From positions 299,468-363,467 of the forward strand of contig NW_003155241.1 of the NCBI RefSeq assembly GCF_000003605.2: 64,000 bases of DNA, written 5' to 3'. Source of the DNA: Saccoglossus kowalevskii (taxonomy: Eukaryota > Hemichordata > Enteropneusta > Harrimaniidae). Positions 10,330 to 21,640 of the stretch are shown one piece after another. A model generated the notes under the pieces. It ran no database searches and was not told where the DNA came from. It was given only the letters and a program-made list of their open reading frames with translations. The translations under genes and the position numbers were made by a program. Every line of letters begins with the position of its first letter. Within the stretch, counting starts at the first letter, position 1.

Positions 10330-12440
10330 TAACCATGCTCATTTCTGGACCAGATGTTTCAGAATTGCAATCAACTCACTCATCTCAGAACATCAACTGT
10401 CAAATGATGATGACAGTTTCTGCAGCAAGTGCCAGTGTTTGTTCATTTTATCAATTATAAAATTGATTTGAGGTGTTGGTATAGTTACAATCCATTCATA
10501 CGTGTTGCGATGACCAAATGACGTAATAGGTTGATACTAAGGTACACGGACAGTTAAAAACAATGCTTATTTCAGGCAAACGGCTCATTTTAAAATTTTA
10601 TTTTGTAAGATACTAATAAAACCAGCTATCATAAGTGTAAATGTTGTAAAGGGCAGATCTTTATTTGTATTTTGTTCATATGTATTTATCTGTCTGATAT
10701 CGAGCCAACATGATGTTTGTACCATTTAGTAAATTCGGTTCCGTGTTAAGTTGTTTTCCACACGTACATGTTACAGTGATGTAACGAGAAAGAAACCTGC
10801 CAAACTACGAATTGTTCCGGTGAAATCGTAGAAAATGTTTTATTGGCTAGGATTTTCGATACAATACAGCAGTAGAGTTTCAGTACTCCTACGAGTTCTC
10901 CAATCTTCCACGCAGAGTTCTATTTCTACGAATATATCCCAGTCACTACGCGATCTTATGCTTATCGTTGATTGGTCGATGCGTCACGTGACAATGGCAC
11001 TACTTTTAAAGATATCCACCAAAACATTGCCATGCTGGTGTTCGATATTTGCAAATTCCGGCTGTTTTCAAAGTGAGAATTTTTGATATTTCATAGCACA
11101 AATTTAGTGGCAATAGGACGAGTTAGCCGTCAATACGTCAATGTGCTTTTGTTTTTTTATATTTCTTCGCCAGGCCATCGGCAGGACGGTCAGCTTGAAG
11201 AACCGAATAACACCTTAGTAACCGCGTTATTCCACGATGAAATTATTTCTTTTGTAAATTATAACTATTTCACCTTTTTCTTTGCATTTACGGAAAAAAT
11301 CCTTATCAGCTATCGATAACTTTTATTATTTGTTTACCAGTAAGAAGAAATCCTTCTAATAACAAAACACACTAAAAATACGCGTAGTCAAAGTCTTGTG
11401 GCGTTTCACCGCAAAATGGCGGTGTGTGGTGGCAGTGAAATCTCCTACCCAAATGTCTTTGCGCTTTACGCAGTAGTACCTCTGCCAGCCTTAAATTTTG
11501 TGGCCAATCACCTCATCATGCACGGTCATCTTTCCGCAGTTCTTTCACCTAAAACCAAACTACAAAAAGTGGAAAAAAATGTGTGTGAGAACCGAACTAT
11601 TTATTTTATCGGGGCTACGTTGTGTAAAGTAATGTTATTGTAGTGAAATGGCGCACAAAACCCGGCGAGAAACAAAGTTTTGTTGACGTATATAGCTGGG
11701 AAATAAACATTAAACACTAATTTCACTCAAAGGGATTTCTTACATCTCCATGTTTTTTTGGTGAATATTTCAATAATATTTCAGGCTTGAACGGATTCGA
11801 TTCCCAAAGCAGCTTTGCATATGACTTATTTGCATATTCAAATATGTTCGAACTGTAAGTCCCTGTCGGTTAACACAGTTATGTTTAAGTCACCCGGTTA
11901 CTTCAATCAGTTTAATAAAACGATTTACGCCATAAACGCGGGATCTCGAGAAGTTCGGAAAATGGTCTGTCACAGATGCACACATTTGTACATTGCACTG
12001 TAATTTATCTTTTTTTTCTCTTATCATGATTGTTTTTTAAGTTATTTTATATGGACCCTGTCTGAAATAAATAAATAATAATATTAATTGCATGCCAACA
12101 CTTACCACGGTATTATAAATTTAAGATTATGCGAATTATACTGACATCAAGAGATATACTGGAGTTAAATACCTTCTGTAATGATTTATAATTATATGTA
12201 ATGGTTAATGCCATGATGTGCAGTTATAGAATTTGCTATTTAAAACCCCACCCCTAAATGCAAATACAAAACAACAACAAATATTGCATGATGTTGCCGT
12301 AATAACAGAGAAAGCGACGATATTGAAATTATATAGAAAGAAAACTTCAATTTTTTTTATTTTTATAACAATTGTAATCTAGTCTAACTAATCTTGTGTA
12401 CGTCTAAAACTGATTCGTCTCTTGTGTCTAAAATTACATG
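10330..12440. other. intron 1 sequence without recognised exon
   Basis: Short ORFs of 60-85 codons (for example 10835-11086 and 11398-11643) show no domain. A moderately CpG-rich patch lies at 11390-11700. At 12040-12085 the phrase ggaccctgtctgaaataaat and an A/T-rich tail look like the 3' end of a retroposon, but no coding part could be tied to it. Confidence 0.4.
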
Positions 12441-12444
12441 TTCT

Positions 12445-12730
12445 TTAAAGGGCAGTAGTCGTCGCGCCACGCATGTGCGAGATATATGGGTCTCATATAA
12501 ACAAAGATGGCGACTTTGACTGTTGCATAGATCAACGAATACAAACTGAGACGTTACCAAGCTTTAATTAGGTATTTTTAGGTGATTGGAAGGCTGTAAA
12601 TAGTGCAAGTCGCGTCAGGTCAAACCCCATACTGGTGATTTTTCAATTAGACGAGCGCATTGGATTGTGGGAAAATCAATGTTTATCAACATAAATGTCG
12701 CACATGCGCAGGGCGATGACTACCGGTTTA
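12445..12730. mobile_element. MITE-B copy 1
   Basis: Starts TTAAAGGGCAGTAGTCGTCG and ends with the inverted ...GCGATGACTACCGGTTTA. It matches 28762-29068 in opposite orientation over its full length, including internal blocks such as cattggattgtgggaaaatc and agatggcgactttgactgtt. The left end has a TTAA; the right has decayed to TTTA. There is no transposase. Confidence 0.9.
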
Positions 12731-13170
12731 CACGATTCGATTTATCTAACCAGACTTTTCTGACTATACTACCTTCGATTTATCCGATGGCAAAATAGAT
12801 GTTTACACAATCAAATTTATCTTATCGACTTAATCTGAACAAAATTTCATCAGGTTTATTTTATGTATACATACGGCATTCACATGGCGAGATACGTCTG
12901 ATCTAATCTGCTTGCGTGGACCGGCTTTCAGTTCCTCTATCAACATTTGTGTCTGATCACAAATAACGTAATGACACGGATGAATCAACTGACTACAGAC
13001 GCTAAGAGTGAATGTGTTCTCGATACTTTCACTCGTATACAGAAATGTGGCGATCAAACATTTTGTTTTCTGGAACTTGTTAAATAGCAAATGATTAGGT
13101 AATATTATTATATATGTTGATTCTGTTCCAAGAATATTTTGATGCGTGTTTCATTTTAGAAATCAATATC

Positions 13171-13319
13171 AGACCTCGTAAGCAAATGGTCGCAGACATC
13201 TCGTTGAGAGCGAGACTTGTTCTTCCTCCGCCAATAGTGTTCCATTCATCACCGAGTCCACTGTATCGCAACTCTTTCCATCTCAACGAGATTTCGATGG
13301 CCATTTGCACCTAAGGTCT
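13171..13319. mobile_element. MITE-D copy 1
   Basis: A 149-bp element with inverted ends: agacctcgtaagcaaatggt...catctcgttgaga on the left and its reverse complement, ending aaggtct, on the right. It shares the ends and the internal words aatag-gttcca with 49331-49551. Two overlapping ORFs here are artefacts of the inverted repeat. Confidence 0.8.
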
Positions 13320-14688
13320 AATGAAGGAAGTTAACTCTCGACAAACTGAAGTCGAACTCAGCATTATAAAGTCTTGAATTAGGTGCACCTAGTTGTCGTT
13401 TATAATCGTGCGAACCATCACAAGACACCGTGACGCCATATGCACAGCTCTTAAACACTAATATCCAGGTTTTAATCAAGGTATTAAAATACTTAGCGGA
13501 AACTGTTACTTTTTAAAATGAGTACACATAACATGCTCCAATGGCGTATAACCAATATAATGTCTTTTTTAATATTCTCACATTGTCTGTTTATGCTCTA
13601 ACACCTTCCGTTACACACCAGCAATTTGGTCTTATTCCAGTCGACTGCCTTCGGGGTAGTATGATAATAAAAAAACGCTATTTTCCTTCAAGAGTGAGTG
13701 CAAATGAAGATTCATGACGTACTTGTTTGTGGTAATCGTTTAGTTCTGACTTAATTTAACTCTTTTCAGCTAGTCAATTTGTGCCGTCCACTGAGATATA
13801 TCAGTTATAGTAAGGGAGAAAGATACCATCATATTACTTAGCCAGAAGGAAATTATAAAGTCTATTCACGGGCTTGTCATATCATTGTATACATTCCGGC
13901 GTTCTACTGTGTCCTGTGACTCGGGTGAGACAACAATCAATTGATTTATTCACTTTTCAAAATTGAAGACATGATAACAATTTAATAAATCAAGCATTAT
14001 TCGGTTTTCCAATTTAGTTGTCATGTCACATGTTACTGACAGTATACTTATTAGTTAATGTGCTCGGTGTACATGTATCTATGAAACTTACATGGAATGC
14101 TTTTAATGTCACGGAGACAGAAACTCTGCACACTCTGGAGATAATTCTGCTGATAGCAAGCTGTTTTATCGTATATCTTTTCACAACAGTTTTTAAAGTA
14201 CGAAGACTTATAATAAAAGTTTCAATCCTTTCAAATATACATCATTGGAACTGATGTGAATTTAATCCAATATGCATATTAATATTTAAAGTAGTGAGTC
14301 TTTATTCACTTATTCAAGGCCATAGGCCAAAAAAGTTGGTCAGATTGCTTATTTTAAAACAAAATAATAATATATATGTACATTTACAATCATCATATTA
14401 ATATTACAACAATTCTGTAATTTCGCTCCTTAACTTTAGAGCTTGAAATACAAAAGCTACAAGCCGCATCAAAATATTTGTATCTTCTGATTTCATTAAG
14501 TCAATGAACTTATTAAAAGTATGTGGGTTATATAAGAAATACGGTAAGTACTTGTCTCTGAGATTTGTAAAAAAAATGTACAGACTAAATAAAAATGATA
14601 CCATTTTAACTATTAACTAATATTATTACTATTACAAAGCTATAATGTGTTTTCTTTTATCATACCACTGTCATCATAAGTACATCAA
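13320..14688. other. intron 1 sequence, nothing recognised
   Basis: AT-rich, with unremarkable short ORFs. No exon with domain content and no element ends were seen. Confidence 0.4.
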
Positions 14689-15165
14689 GCTTCAAGACTT
14701 TTTCCCATATCCACACAAGCACCAAAGCTACAGTTTTCATGACACCTGTTCACATTAACGCTATCACCACATGTACAACAAGCCCCGAGACAGCTTCACA
14801 CACCCACCACGATCAACAAAGCTACGAGCTCCTAGACACCTTGTCACATTGCCAACATCACCGAAGCCTCAAGAGTCTTTTCCGTATTTTTACAATCACC
14901 AAAACCATGAGTCCAAGACACTTTCTCACATCGCGACAATCACCAAAGTTATATACAGCTTCAGTACTCCTTTCCATATCCCCACGGCCAACAAAGCCAC
15001 GAGACCCCAGACACCTTCTTACGTTAACAACATCACCCAAAGTACAAGCTCCAAAACCTCTTACCATATCTCTACAACCACTAAAGTCACGAGTTCCAAG
15101 AGACTTTTATATATCCACACAGTCATGAGAGCTACGATCTTCAAGACACCTGCTCAATTTCGACA
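14689..15165 (+). repeat. 45-bp degenerate tandem repeat with open frames
   Basis: About ten to eleven units near 45 bp, of the form ctcc-aagacacctt-tcacat-...-caccaaagctacgag. Because the period is a multiple of three, two plus-strand frames stay open (14739-15128 and 14771-15241). The second reads a 15-residue pattern close to SKTxSHISTxTKAT, rich in Ser, Thr and Lys. The frames have no clear splice sites and no known domain. This could be a plain minisatellite or a relic of a mucin-like linker exon. Confidence 0.8.
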
Positions 15166-15821
15166 AAGGTTCAAAAATCAACAATACGTATACTCTCATT
15201 ACAAAATTACAATTCCATATAAACAATACTTCTCTCCTTAATATTGCCTTTGTGTAATGTTTGTCACATACTCCCTTGATAGACAAGCTCCAAATTATAC
15301 CATAGTTACACAAGAACACAATTACGATAATGGAGGTAGTCATGGCTACCATTACATCCACAATAACGAATTGAGCTAGAAATATGATGGTTTAAAATTG
15401 GACGTCTTCGCAAATAATCTCCGGATTTCATCATCATCATCAAGATGAACCCCGACTCATAGATATGTGTTATATGTAATTACTGCATAATAATCGTAAC
15501 GATCCATAACTGAAATCGCGGAAATTAACGTTGTGATTATTTTTCCACCAAGTCATCCATTTGTGACTAGCATGTGTCAAGGCCACACTGTTATCGTGGA
15601 TGATCGCCATAGACTGTATAGGTATCCACTATTAAAGCACATAATACGCAATGATGGAGGCGATTATCTATTCAGTTCCACTACACGCATCATGAAAGAA
15701 AATAATTTCATCAAATCATTCCACTTCTTGAAAAATCGCGTCTCGTGTGGCCAGGTAGTCGAAGTAGGCTTTGAACAACGTTTATTTTTTTACGAAACTC
15801 TCTAAACATTGTATACGATGG

Positions 15822-15867
15822 CACGTGACGAAGTTCTCGCATATATCACGTGATGCTGACTCACGTG
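15822..15867. promoter_or_regulatory. cluster of three E-boxes (CACGTG)
   Basis: Perfect CACGTG palindromes at 15822, 15847 and 15862 within 46 bases, two of them as TCACGTGA variants of the bHLH-zip (USF/MITF/TFEB class) site. The cluster lies about 800 bases upstream of the EGF exon in intron 1. Function is not shown. Confidence 0.4.
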
Positions 15868-16656
15868 ACGACTTGCGAGATGAGATGAGATTGAGATGAA
15901 TATCTAACATCCACCATATTTTGCTGAGCCTAATCTTCGATAGTTACCTTCCCGTCACTATAATTTGTTAAGAACCAGGTGGTATCATAAATATAGATAA
16001 TAATAAATATAAATATTATCAGGATTCTATAAAAAAAGAAATACGACTTTAGATCGTTCACAGGTGGTTAATACATATTTTAATGAATCATGCTAATATA
16101 TCTCCTATACGTCATCTCTGTCATTATACGTAATTTTTGCACGATCAATCACACTTTGACTACTAATGATATTAATATTGGATACCTATTATTTTCAAAC
16201 GATGTTAACAATGTATCATCGTTGATATCAAATTAACCTACAACTTCACAGTACACTTTGTGTCGCCATTTGAAAGTATCAATAGTTCATTATTACTTGA
16301 GAAGTTTCTATCTGCCCTCGGCACCGTTAGAAAATCGTTATTCCTTTTTATACGACCTACAACGATCAACATATAATACGAATCTTGTTTGAATATCATC
16401 ATTAAATTGTCGATGCAAGAATCGATACCGACTGGTGCTATCGAACCATAATGACTGACATTTTAAAAAGTCCGAAAATTCACGTCCAAGATCGAGGCAA
16501 ATACTCGCCTAGAAAGACTGTTTAGACAGGTTTCTCGAGCAAAAACATCTTAGACTATATAAATACAAATTATAGATTACTGTAATTGAATTCAAATGAT
16601 AGTAATTGTTTATATAAATCCATATTAACGAATATTGTTTCTTTGTTTTATTTCAG

Positions 16657-16771
16657 GCATGTTCTACTAACGTGTGCATGTACGGAAGCACGTGCGAAGA
16701 AGACTGTGCAGACCCGAGAGGGTACATATGCTTGTGTCCGTTATTCCTCACGGGAAGTGATTGTAGTACAG
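16657..16771 (+). CDS. EGF-like domain exon of the fibrinogen-related lectin
   Basis: A 115-base exon between a strong acceptor (tttgttttatttcag) and the donor GTACGT at 16772; it enters in phase 0 and leaves in phase 1. It encodes 38 residues with the six EGF cysteines at 2, 7, 13, 25, 27 and 36: C-x4-C-x5-C-x11-C-x-C-x8-C. The usual Gly-Tyr before cysteine 4 (residues 22-23) and Gly at 33 are present. Residue 17 is an extra, seventh cysteine. There is no clear calcium-binding EGF signature. The exon encodes exactly one EGF module, as is usual in extracellular modular proteins. It probably spaces the N-terminus from the lectin head. Confidence 0.85.
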
Positions 16772-17100
16772 GTACGTATGGGCATGGTTCTTGTATCGAT
16801 GTGCGTCCAATTTCTCACTGATTCCAAATCAAATGTCTGAGGCAAATAATATAAGCATTCATACACTATTACATACCTAATTTTGATAAGGGCAAAATGC
16901 TAGGTGGGCTTCGATATAACACATCGACATTATACGAGATCTCGGGAAGTGAAACATCACGATCACACAGGGTTCCGAATCGATACAACAAAATCAAACT
17001 AGATAGAATTGTCATGTATTTAATTGCAGTTACATACTCGCAAATGATCGCTATGATCAAAATTTTGCTTTCAAGAAAAAAATAATGTTATGTAAGACAG

Positions 17101-17600
17101 ATTTACATAATATAAATAGTTTAGACAGTCGTCGCGCAAAATACGAGTTTCTCTGACAAGGCATATTCATTGAAGTACTCCATGGTTCGCGACGCATAAC
17201 TCTGGTATACAGGGGAAACGTTTCACTAACACGTTCCAATAGGTGATTTTCCGTACAATTGCAAGATCTCGCGAGATGCATGAAAGACGCGCGTCGAACG
17301 TCTGCCGCAAAAATCGAACGATTTGATTTTGAACTAGAATTTCTTTATTTCGTAGCTTACATTGACCGGCCGATCTTCGACAAAGGAATATTGCTTCCGA
17401 ATACCCTTACTTAATCGAAATTGCCTATCATCAAATGTGGACAGCACATTATTGAGCATGGAAATGTCCCCGAAATACTTTCGCGTTTGTCGAATCCCAC
17501 GCGATGTTTGACGCGACTACGACGCTATGACCTTTGTTTGTCCTGTTTTTACGTTCGATTTCACGCATAACGCGTGATTCTCGCAGTGAACGGAAAATGG
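17101..17600. promoter_or_regulatory. CpG-rich block in intron 2
   Basis: By hand count there are about 40 CpG dinucleotides in 500 bases, against one or two per 60-base line in the flanks. Examples are gacgcgcgtcgaacg, ctcgcgagat and cccacgcgatg. It lies 330 bases beyond the EGF exon and directly before an unassigned ORF. It may be an internal promoter or enhancer, or an unmethylated patch. Confidence 0.35.
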
Positions 17601-17938
17601 TCTATTCAAGAAATTATTTGAGAAGTGCAATAAGGCCGTACTTATATAACACGAAGAAAAACCACTCCGTACAAGTGTTGAGCAATCTCCAGAATTACGT
17701 GCCAACTAGCATTAGTCTGTTCCTGTTGAAGTCGGAAATTGGGCCTAAAATTAAAAATGAAACGTTTGACAGTGTACATTTCAACGTGGAGAGTAAACAC
17801 CTCGACAACACGTGCATATTGATTAGTTTGACTTCAGGGAAAAACATTTTCTTTAATTTCACGAAATTACGTGTCATTATTCATATTGCTTTTACTGGGT
17901 GGCAGGAAATGAGACATTTCAACATAAACACACTTTGA
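17597..17938 (+). CDS. unassigned 113-codon ORF nested in intron 2
   Basis: ATG at 17597 in the context GAAAATGG, stop TGA at 17936. The frame is open further upstream to at least 17534 without another ATG. About half of its third positions are G or C, higher than the AT-rich surroundings. The translation begins MVYSRNYLRSAIRPYLYNTK, has a mixed basic/polar first half, and ends with hydrophobic, strand-like segments (residues about 68-102). There is no signal peptide, no cysteine pattern and no family I recognise. It follows a CpG-rich block. It could be a small intronless nested gene, a retro-copy fragment, or chance. Confidence 0.2.
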   Translation: MVYSRNYLRSAIRPYLYNTKKNHSVQVLSNLQNYVPTSISLFLLKSEIGPKIKNETFDSVHFNVESKHLDNTCILISLTSGKNIFFNFTKLRVIIHIAFTGWQEMRHFNINTL

Positions 17939-20900
17939 ATTCTAACTATCTCGGTTGACCGCGTGTAAGTCGAATTTGTGACGCGATACACACGTTGTTT
18001 TACCCCCTTCTCTTTATACTCAACGAAAGAAAAAAAAAATATCCGTCTTAAAGTCACTTAAGGCATTTTGTGGAGTATTACGACAAACTTGAATATTCTG
18101 AGCTTCCCCGTGGCGTATCAATAGAAACATTTAAACATCTATTGTGAGGCAAACATGTCGTTAGGTGAGATGCGTCTAGTGTCCATCGTTCCCCTGCACA
18201 TAATAGCGTCCTACTTCACTGTAAGCGTCTAAGTTTTGAAAAATCAGGGCTTTTTCAGCTTCTACACAATCTACTGTGTCTGCCCCAGATACTTGAGCGT
18301 TTGTGAAATCAATATTTTGTGTAGATTGTTAAATTCCTTTCAATGTTCGTTTGCGGTAAGTAGCTCCTCATGTTGTCAGGTTGTTTTGGAGATTTCGAAA
18401 TAATTATCAAAATAATTAAGGACTGTGCGTGGATTGTTACGTTCCGAAAAAGATGTGTGATAAATGAAGATTTCTGTTCTATATTTAAACAGAAGTTTTC
18501 ATCATGTATTATAGAGATTTTGCAATGCATTTTACCACGAGTTGAACTGACTGACTCTCAACATACATCGTATAGATTCCACGGTCAATTATGGTATTTC
18601 AATTCAAAGGTGACAACGAGTCATACAAAATATGAACGAAAGATGGGAAAATTAACGGGAAACCGTAATAACCATGTGATTGTGACGTACTTTGTTTGCA
18701 ATAGTTTCAATGCAGATATTAAATTTATTTAAATCATCGAACCGATTGGTAAAAAATAACCAACATAGCAAATTAAATATGCATACAAGATGCATACATG
18801 GACAGCAAGAAATATAAATGTTATATAGTAGATATCATTGTTCTAATTAACTATTCAAAATAGCTAGACGTATGGCGCAATGGCTCTTCATTGATATAAT
18901 TCAAAGATGCATTATGGGCGAGAACATGTCAATTTATTAATATTGTTGTTCTATGAGAAATCAAAACCACTAATACGCATGTGCAGTAATTGTTATTGTG
19001 CGCATGCGTATTAGAACATTTCATCGAACAAATACTCAAACGTGTACTTTAAAAACAACGTTTTCAGTTCGTGATAAATCATAGTCCAGTTTATCAAAAA
19101 ATATACAGTATCAAAAACAATACACATTATTGTCCATATTGCATCTTTGAAACGTATTATATTATATAAGGCATTTGAAAAAATGATTGATTGCACGTAC
19201 AGTACATCGTGGTCAACACATGTCATTCACCATACACTGAATCTGAACCATAGTTACGAAGCAGTCTTTGATACCAAGTCACAGTCGGCTACATATCAAG
19301 CCTTCTGAAATCACTCGTGTGACATTATCTTGAAAGATATACAGACAATACCAGATAATTGCTGTTGAACAATTGATATCACATTTACCATGGACTGGCG
19401 ACGTTTGTTGGTTTTGGTTGGACACTAGCTACAGGGTTTGATCGACATATTTAAAAAAAGGATATTGTAAAAAATAGCAATAGTTGACTTTCATAGCGGA
19501 TGAATTATAAAAAATCATCAATTTGCTTTTCAATGTTCATATATAGAAGTACTGTTATATAGGTACCATCTGTATACAAAATATGCACTATGTTGATAGG
19601 GTATTACGCAATCAATCCATTAAATTGTTTACGTCGACAAAGTGGCTTACAATTTGGCAATAACATGTTGTTGTTTGAACATTGAAATAGGCGTTATTAT
19701 TTGTTTGGAGAAAATTTTACATTGTACGTAAGGCAGTCTGAAATATGTATATGTTATGCGCAACTGACTCTGTATGGTATCTGAACACTGAATGATAACC
19801 GTGATTTTGCCAGTCGACGTACCAACTGTGTGGTTGAAAACATTAAAAAAAATGTATGAAATCTGTCCGGCGGAGGTCACCAACTATGACCCAAGAGTTC
19901 TCCTAAGCTTCTATTAGTCAAGGACTTGTATATATATATGCACGTGACCTACCCCCAAAACATGACGGGAAATTAGAGAATGTTTCGTGTAATTGGGCCA
20001 TGCATACACGTCTCTACAATGGATCTACTTTTCTACACAGCTCGCCGGGAAATGGTGGTCAGACCATTTGATTTTGTTTGTTTGTTTGTTTGTTTAAACG
20101 TCTCAAAATGTAATATATATATATGCAAATAATTTCGTTAAAGCGTCACAGCGTTTTTTTTAATCAAAGATAATTATACCCACACTGCTTTGTAAACAAA
20201 ATGGCGACAAGACGAGAAGTCGTAGGGAATGTTTAAGCTTTGATGTGAGCGAAACTGAAGCAAGTCCTTGAGACGGTGAACCAATTGCAGCTGCTGAGGT
20301 GTTTGTGTGCCGACTGAACGCACGTGAGATCGAACAGCCTTGAACAATCTTGTTATAATTTATCTTAGGTACCAGCGAGTTAAATTGTATCACCGTTTTT
20401 ATTGTGATATCACCGATGTTTATGTGGGAATTGAAATTAAAAACTCGGATTTGTGGATTTGATGAAATATTAGTTAGTACGTACTCATAATGCTATGCGA
20501 ATAATCAATATACCAACAATTATTGCTTTGGCAACACAATATATTATACAACTCCTTTCCTTGATACATGTTGAGATGTAATATCATACATAATTTGCAT
20601 ACACTTTGCATATGAATGTTGAATGAGCTGTGAGCAACAACATATACTGGATAATCACCGGACATGGTTGCCAAATTACTAATAAATGCATTTAGCTCGA
20701 TCCCGAGCTATGTTGTGTGTCAAATACTACAACATGAAAGTAACACCGTAACAATATTTTCTCACTTAATGTAAATTAATCAATTTCAATTCCGAGCTTG
20801 GCGTGAAATCAATTAGTAATATAACATGGCATATGTCAAATAGAATCAGAGAAGAGTGATTTGAAATAATATTGCGCGAAAACATCGAGTGGAGCTGGGT

Positions 20901-21385
20901 AGAAACTATGAACTTATATAATGGATTTTTAAGGAGGTAATTATGTGGCAATTAATGTGACGGCAAGAAACCGGACATGAACAACCACATCACAGTGGAA
21001 ACAAGCGCCTGTTCACGAATACTCAATTTAACCAGCGCATAGTGTTATGAATATCTTGTCAGCCTTATATCGCCGGAACATACCAGTACTTCGCAAACGT
21101 GGGAATTTCGTGATTCGATTTAAAATTCGCAAATTCGTAAATAGTTGCAAGAAACGTCTTTCGCACTGGAAATGAGTGATGTGAAATATTACCCTGCAAA
21201 ATAATAATGCACTATTTCTAATTGCTTGCTTTCATACTGTGTATCTCACACAGAAAATTTACTTTTACATATTTTCTCGGACATTTCAGCCTCAATGCCA
21301 ATACTAGTGGCTGAATATAGTTCATTAGAACATGCGACGTGGTTTTGTTTATGGTAACGCCTGTGTGTCTAATTTATTTAATCTT
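17939..21385. other. intron 2, no recognised exon
   Basis: AT-rich. A 120-codon ORF at 18370-18732 and shorter frames have no recognised domain. There is a hairpin at 18970-19014 and a (TTTG)n run at about 20073-20096. No phase 1 to phase 1 exon that could be inserted between the EGF and fibrinogen exons was recognised. Confidence 0.4.
18970..19014. repeat. hairpin, 16-bp arms
   Basis: CTAATACGCATGTGCA and its reverse complement (15 of 16 matched), separated by 13 bases. The right arm contains TGCGCATGCG, an NRF1-like word. Confidence 0.75.
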
Positions 21386-21640
21386 GTAAGTGTGACATTT
21401 ATTTATATAGACTTTCCTAAAGTGTTCAACGCGATTAACCATGACGCGCGTCTCCATAATCAAACAACTTGTTAACTTACGGTATTCAAGACTATTGTTT
21501 AATATCACATCATTTAACAGATAACATCTCTTGCCAATCTCCAATTAGACAATCTTTATCCAAGCGGTATCCAGGGAACTTAACACAACTCACTTTTATT
21601 CAACCTTCATTTTTTAGTCACACGCGTACTAATTATGTCT
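21386..21640 (+). pseudogene. LINE reverse-transcriptase fragment
   Basis: The plus strand reads FIYIDFPKVFNAINHDARLHN, clearly the RT motif A region of CR1/jockey-like LINEs (normally like YLDFSKAFDTVNHDILLHKL). Stops and frameshifts follow at once. No other part of the element is clearly present. A short dead scrap. Confidence 0.6.

Noticed and set aside
18370-18732. 120-codon plus-strand ORF in intron 2
   Set aside because: AT-biased codons, no domain, no splice or promoter context; chance length in low-GC DNA.
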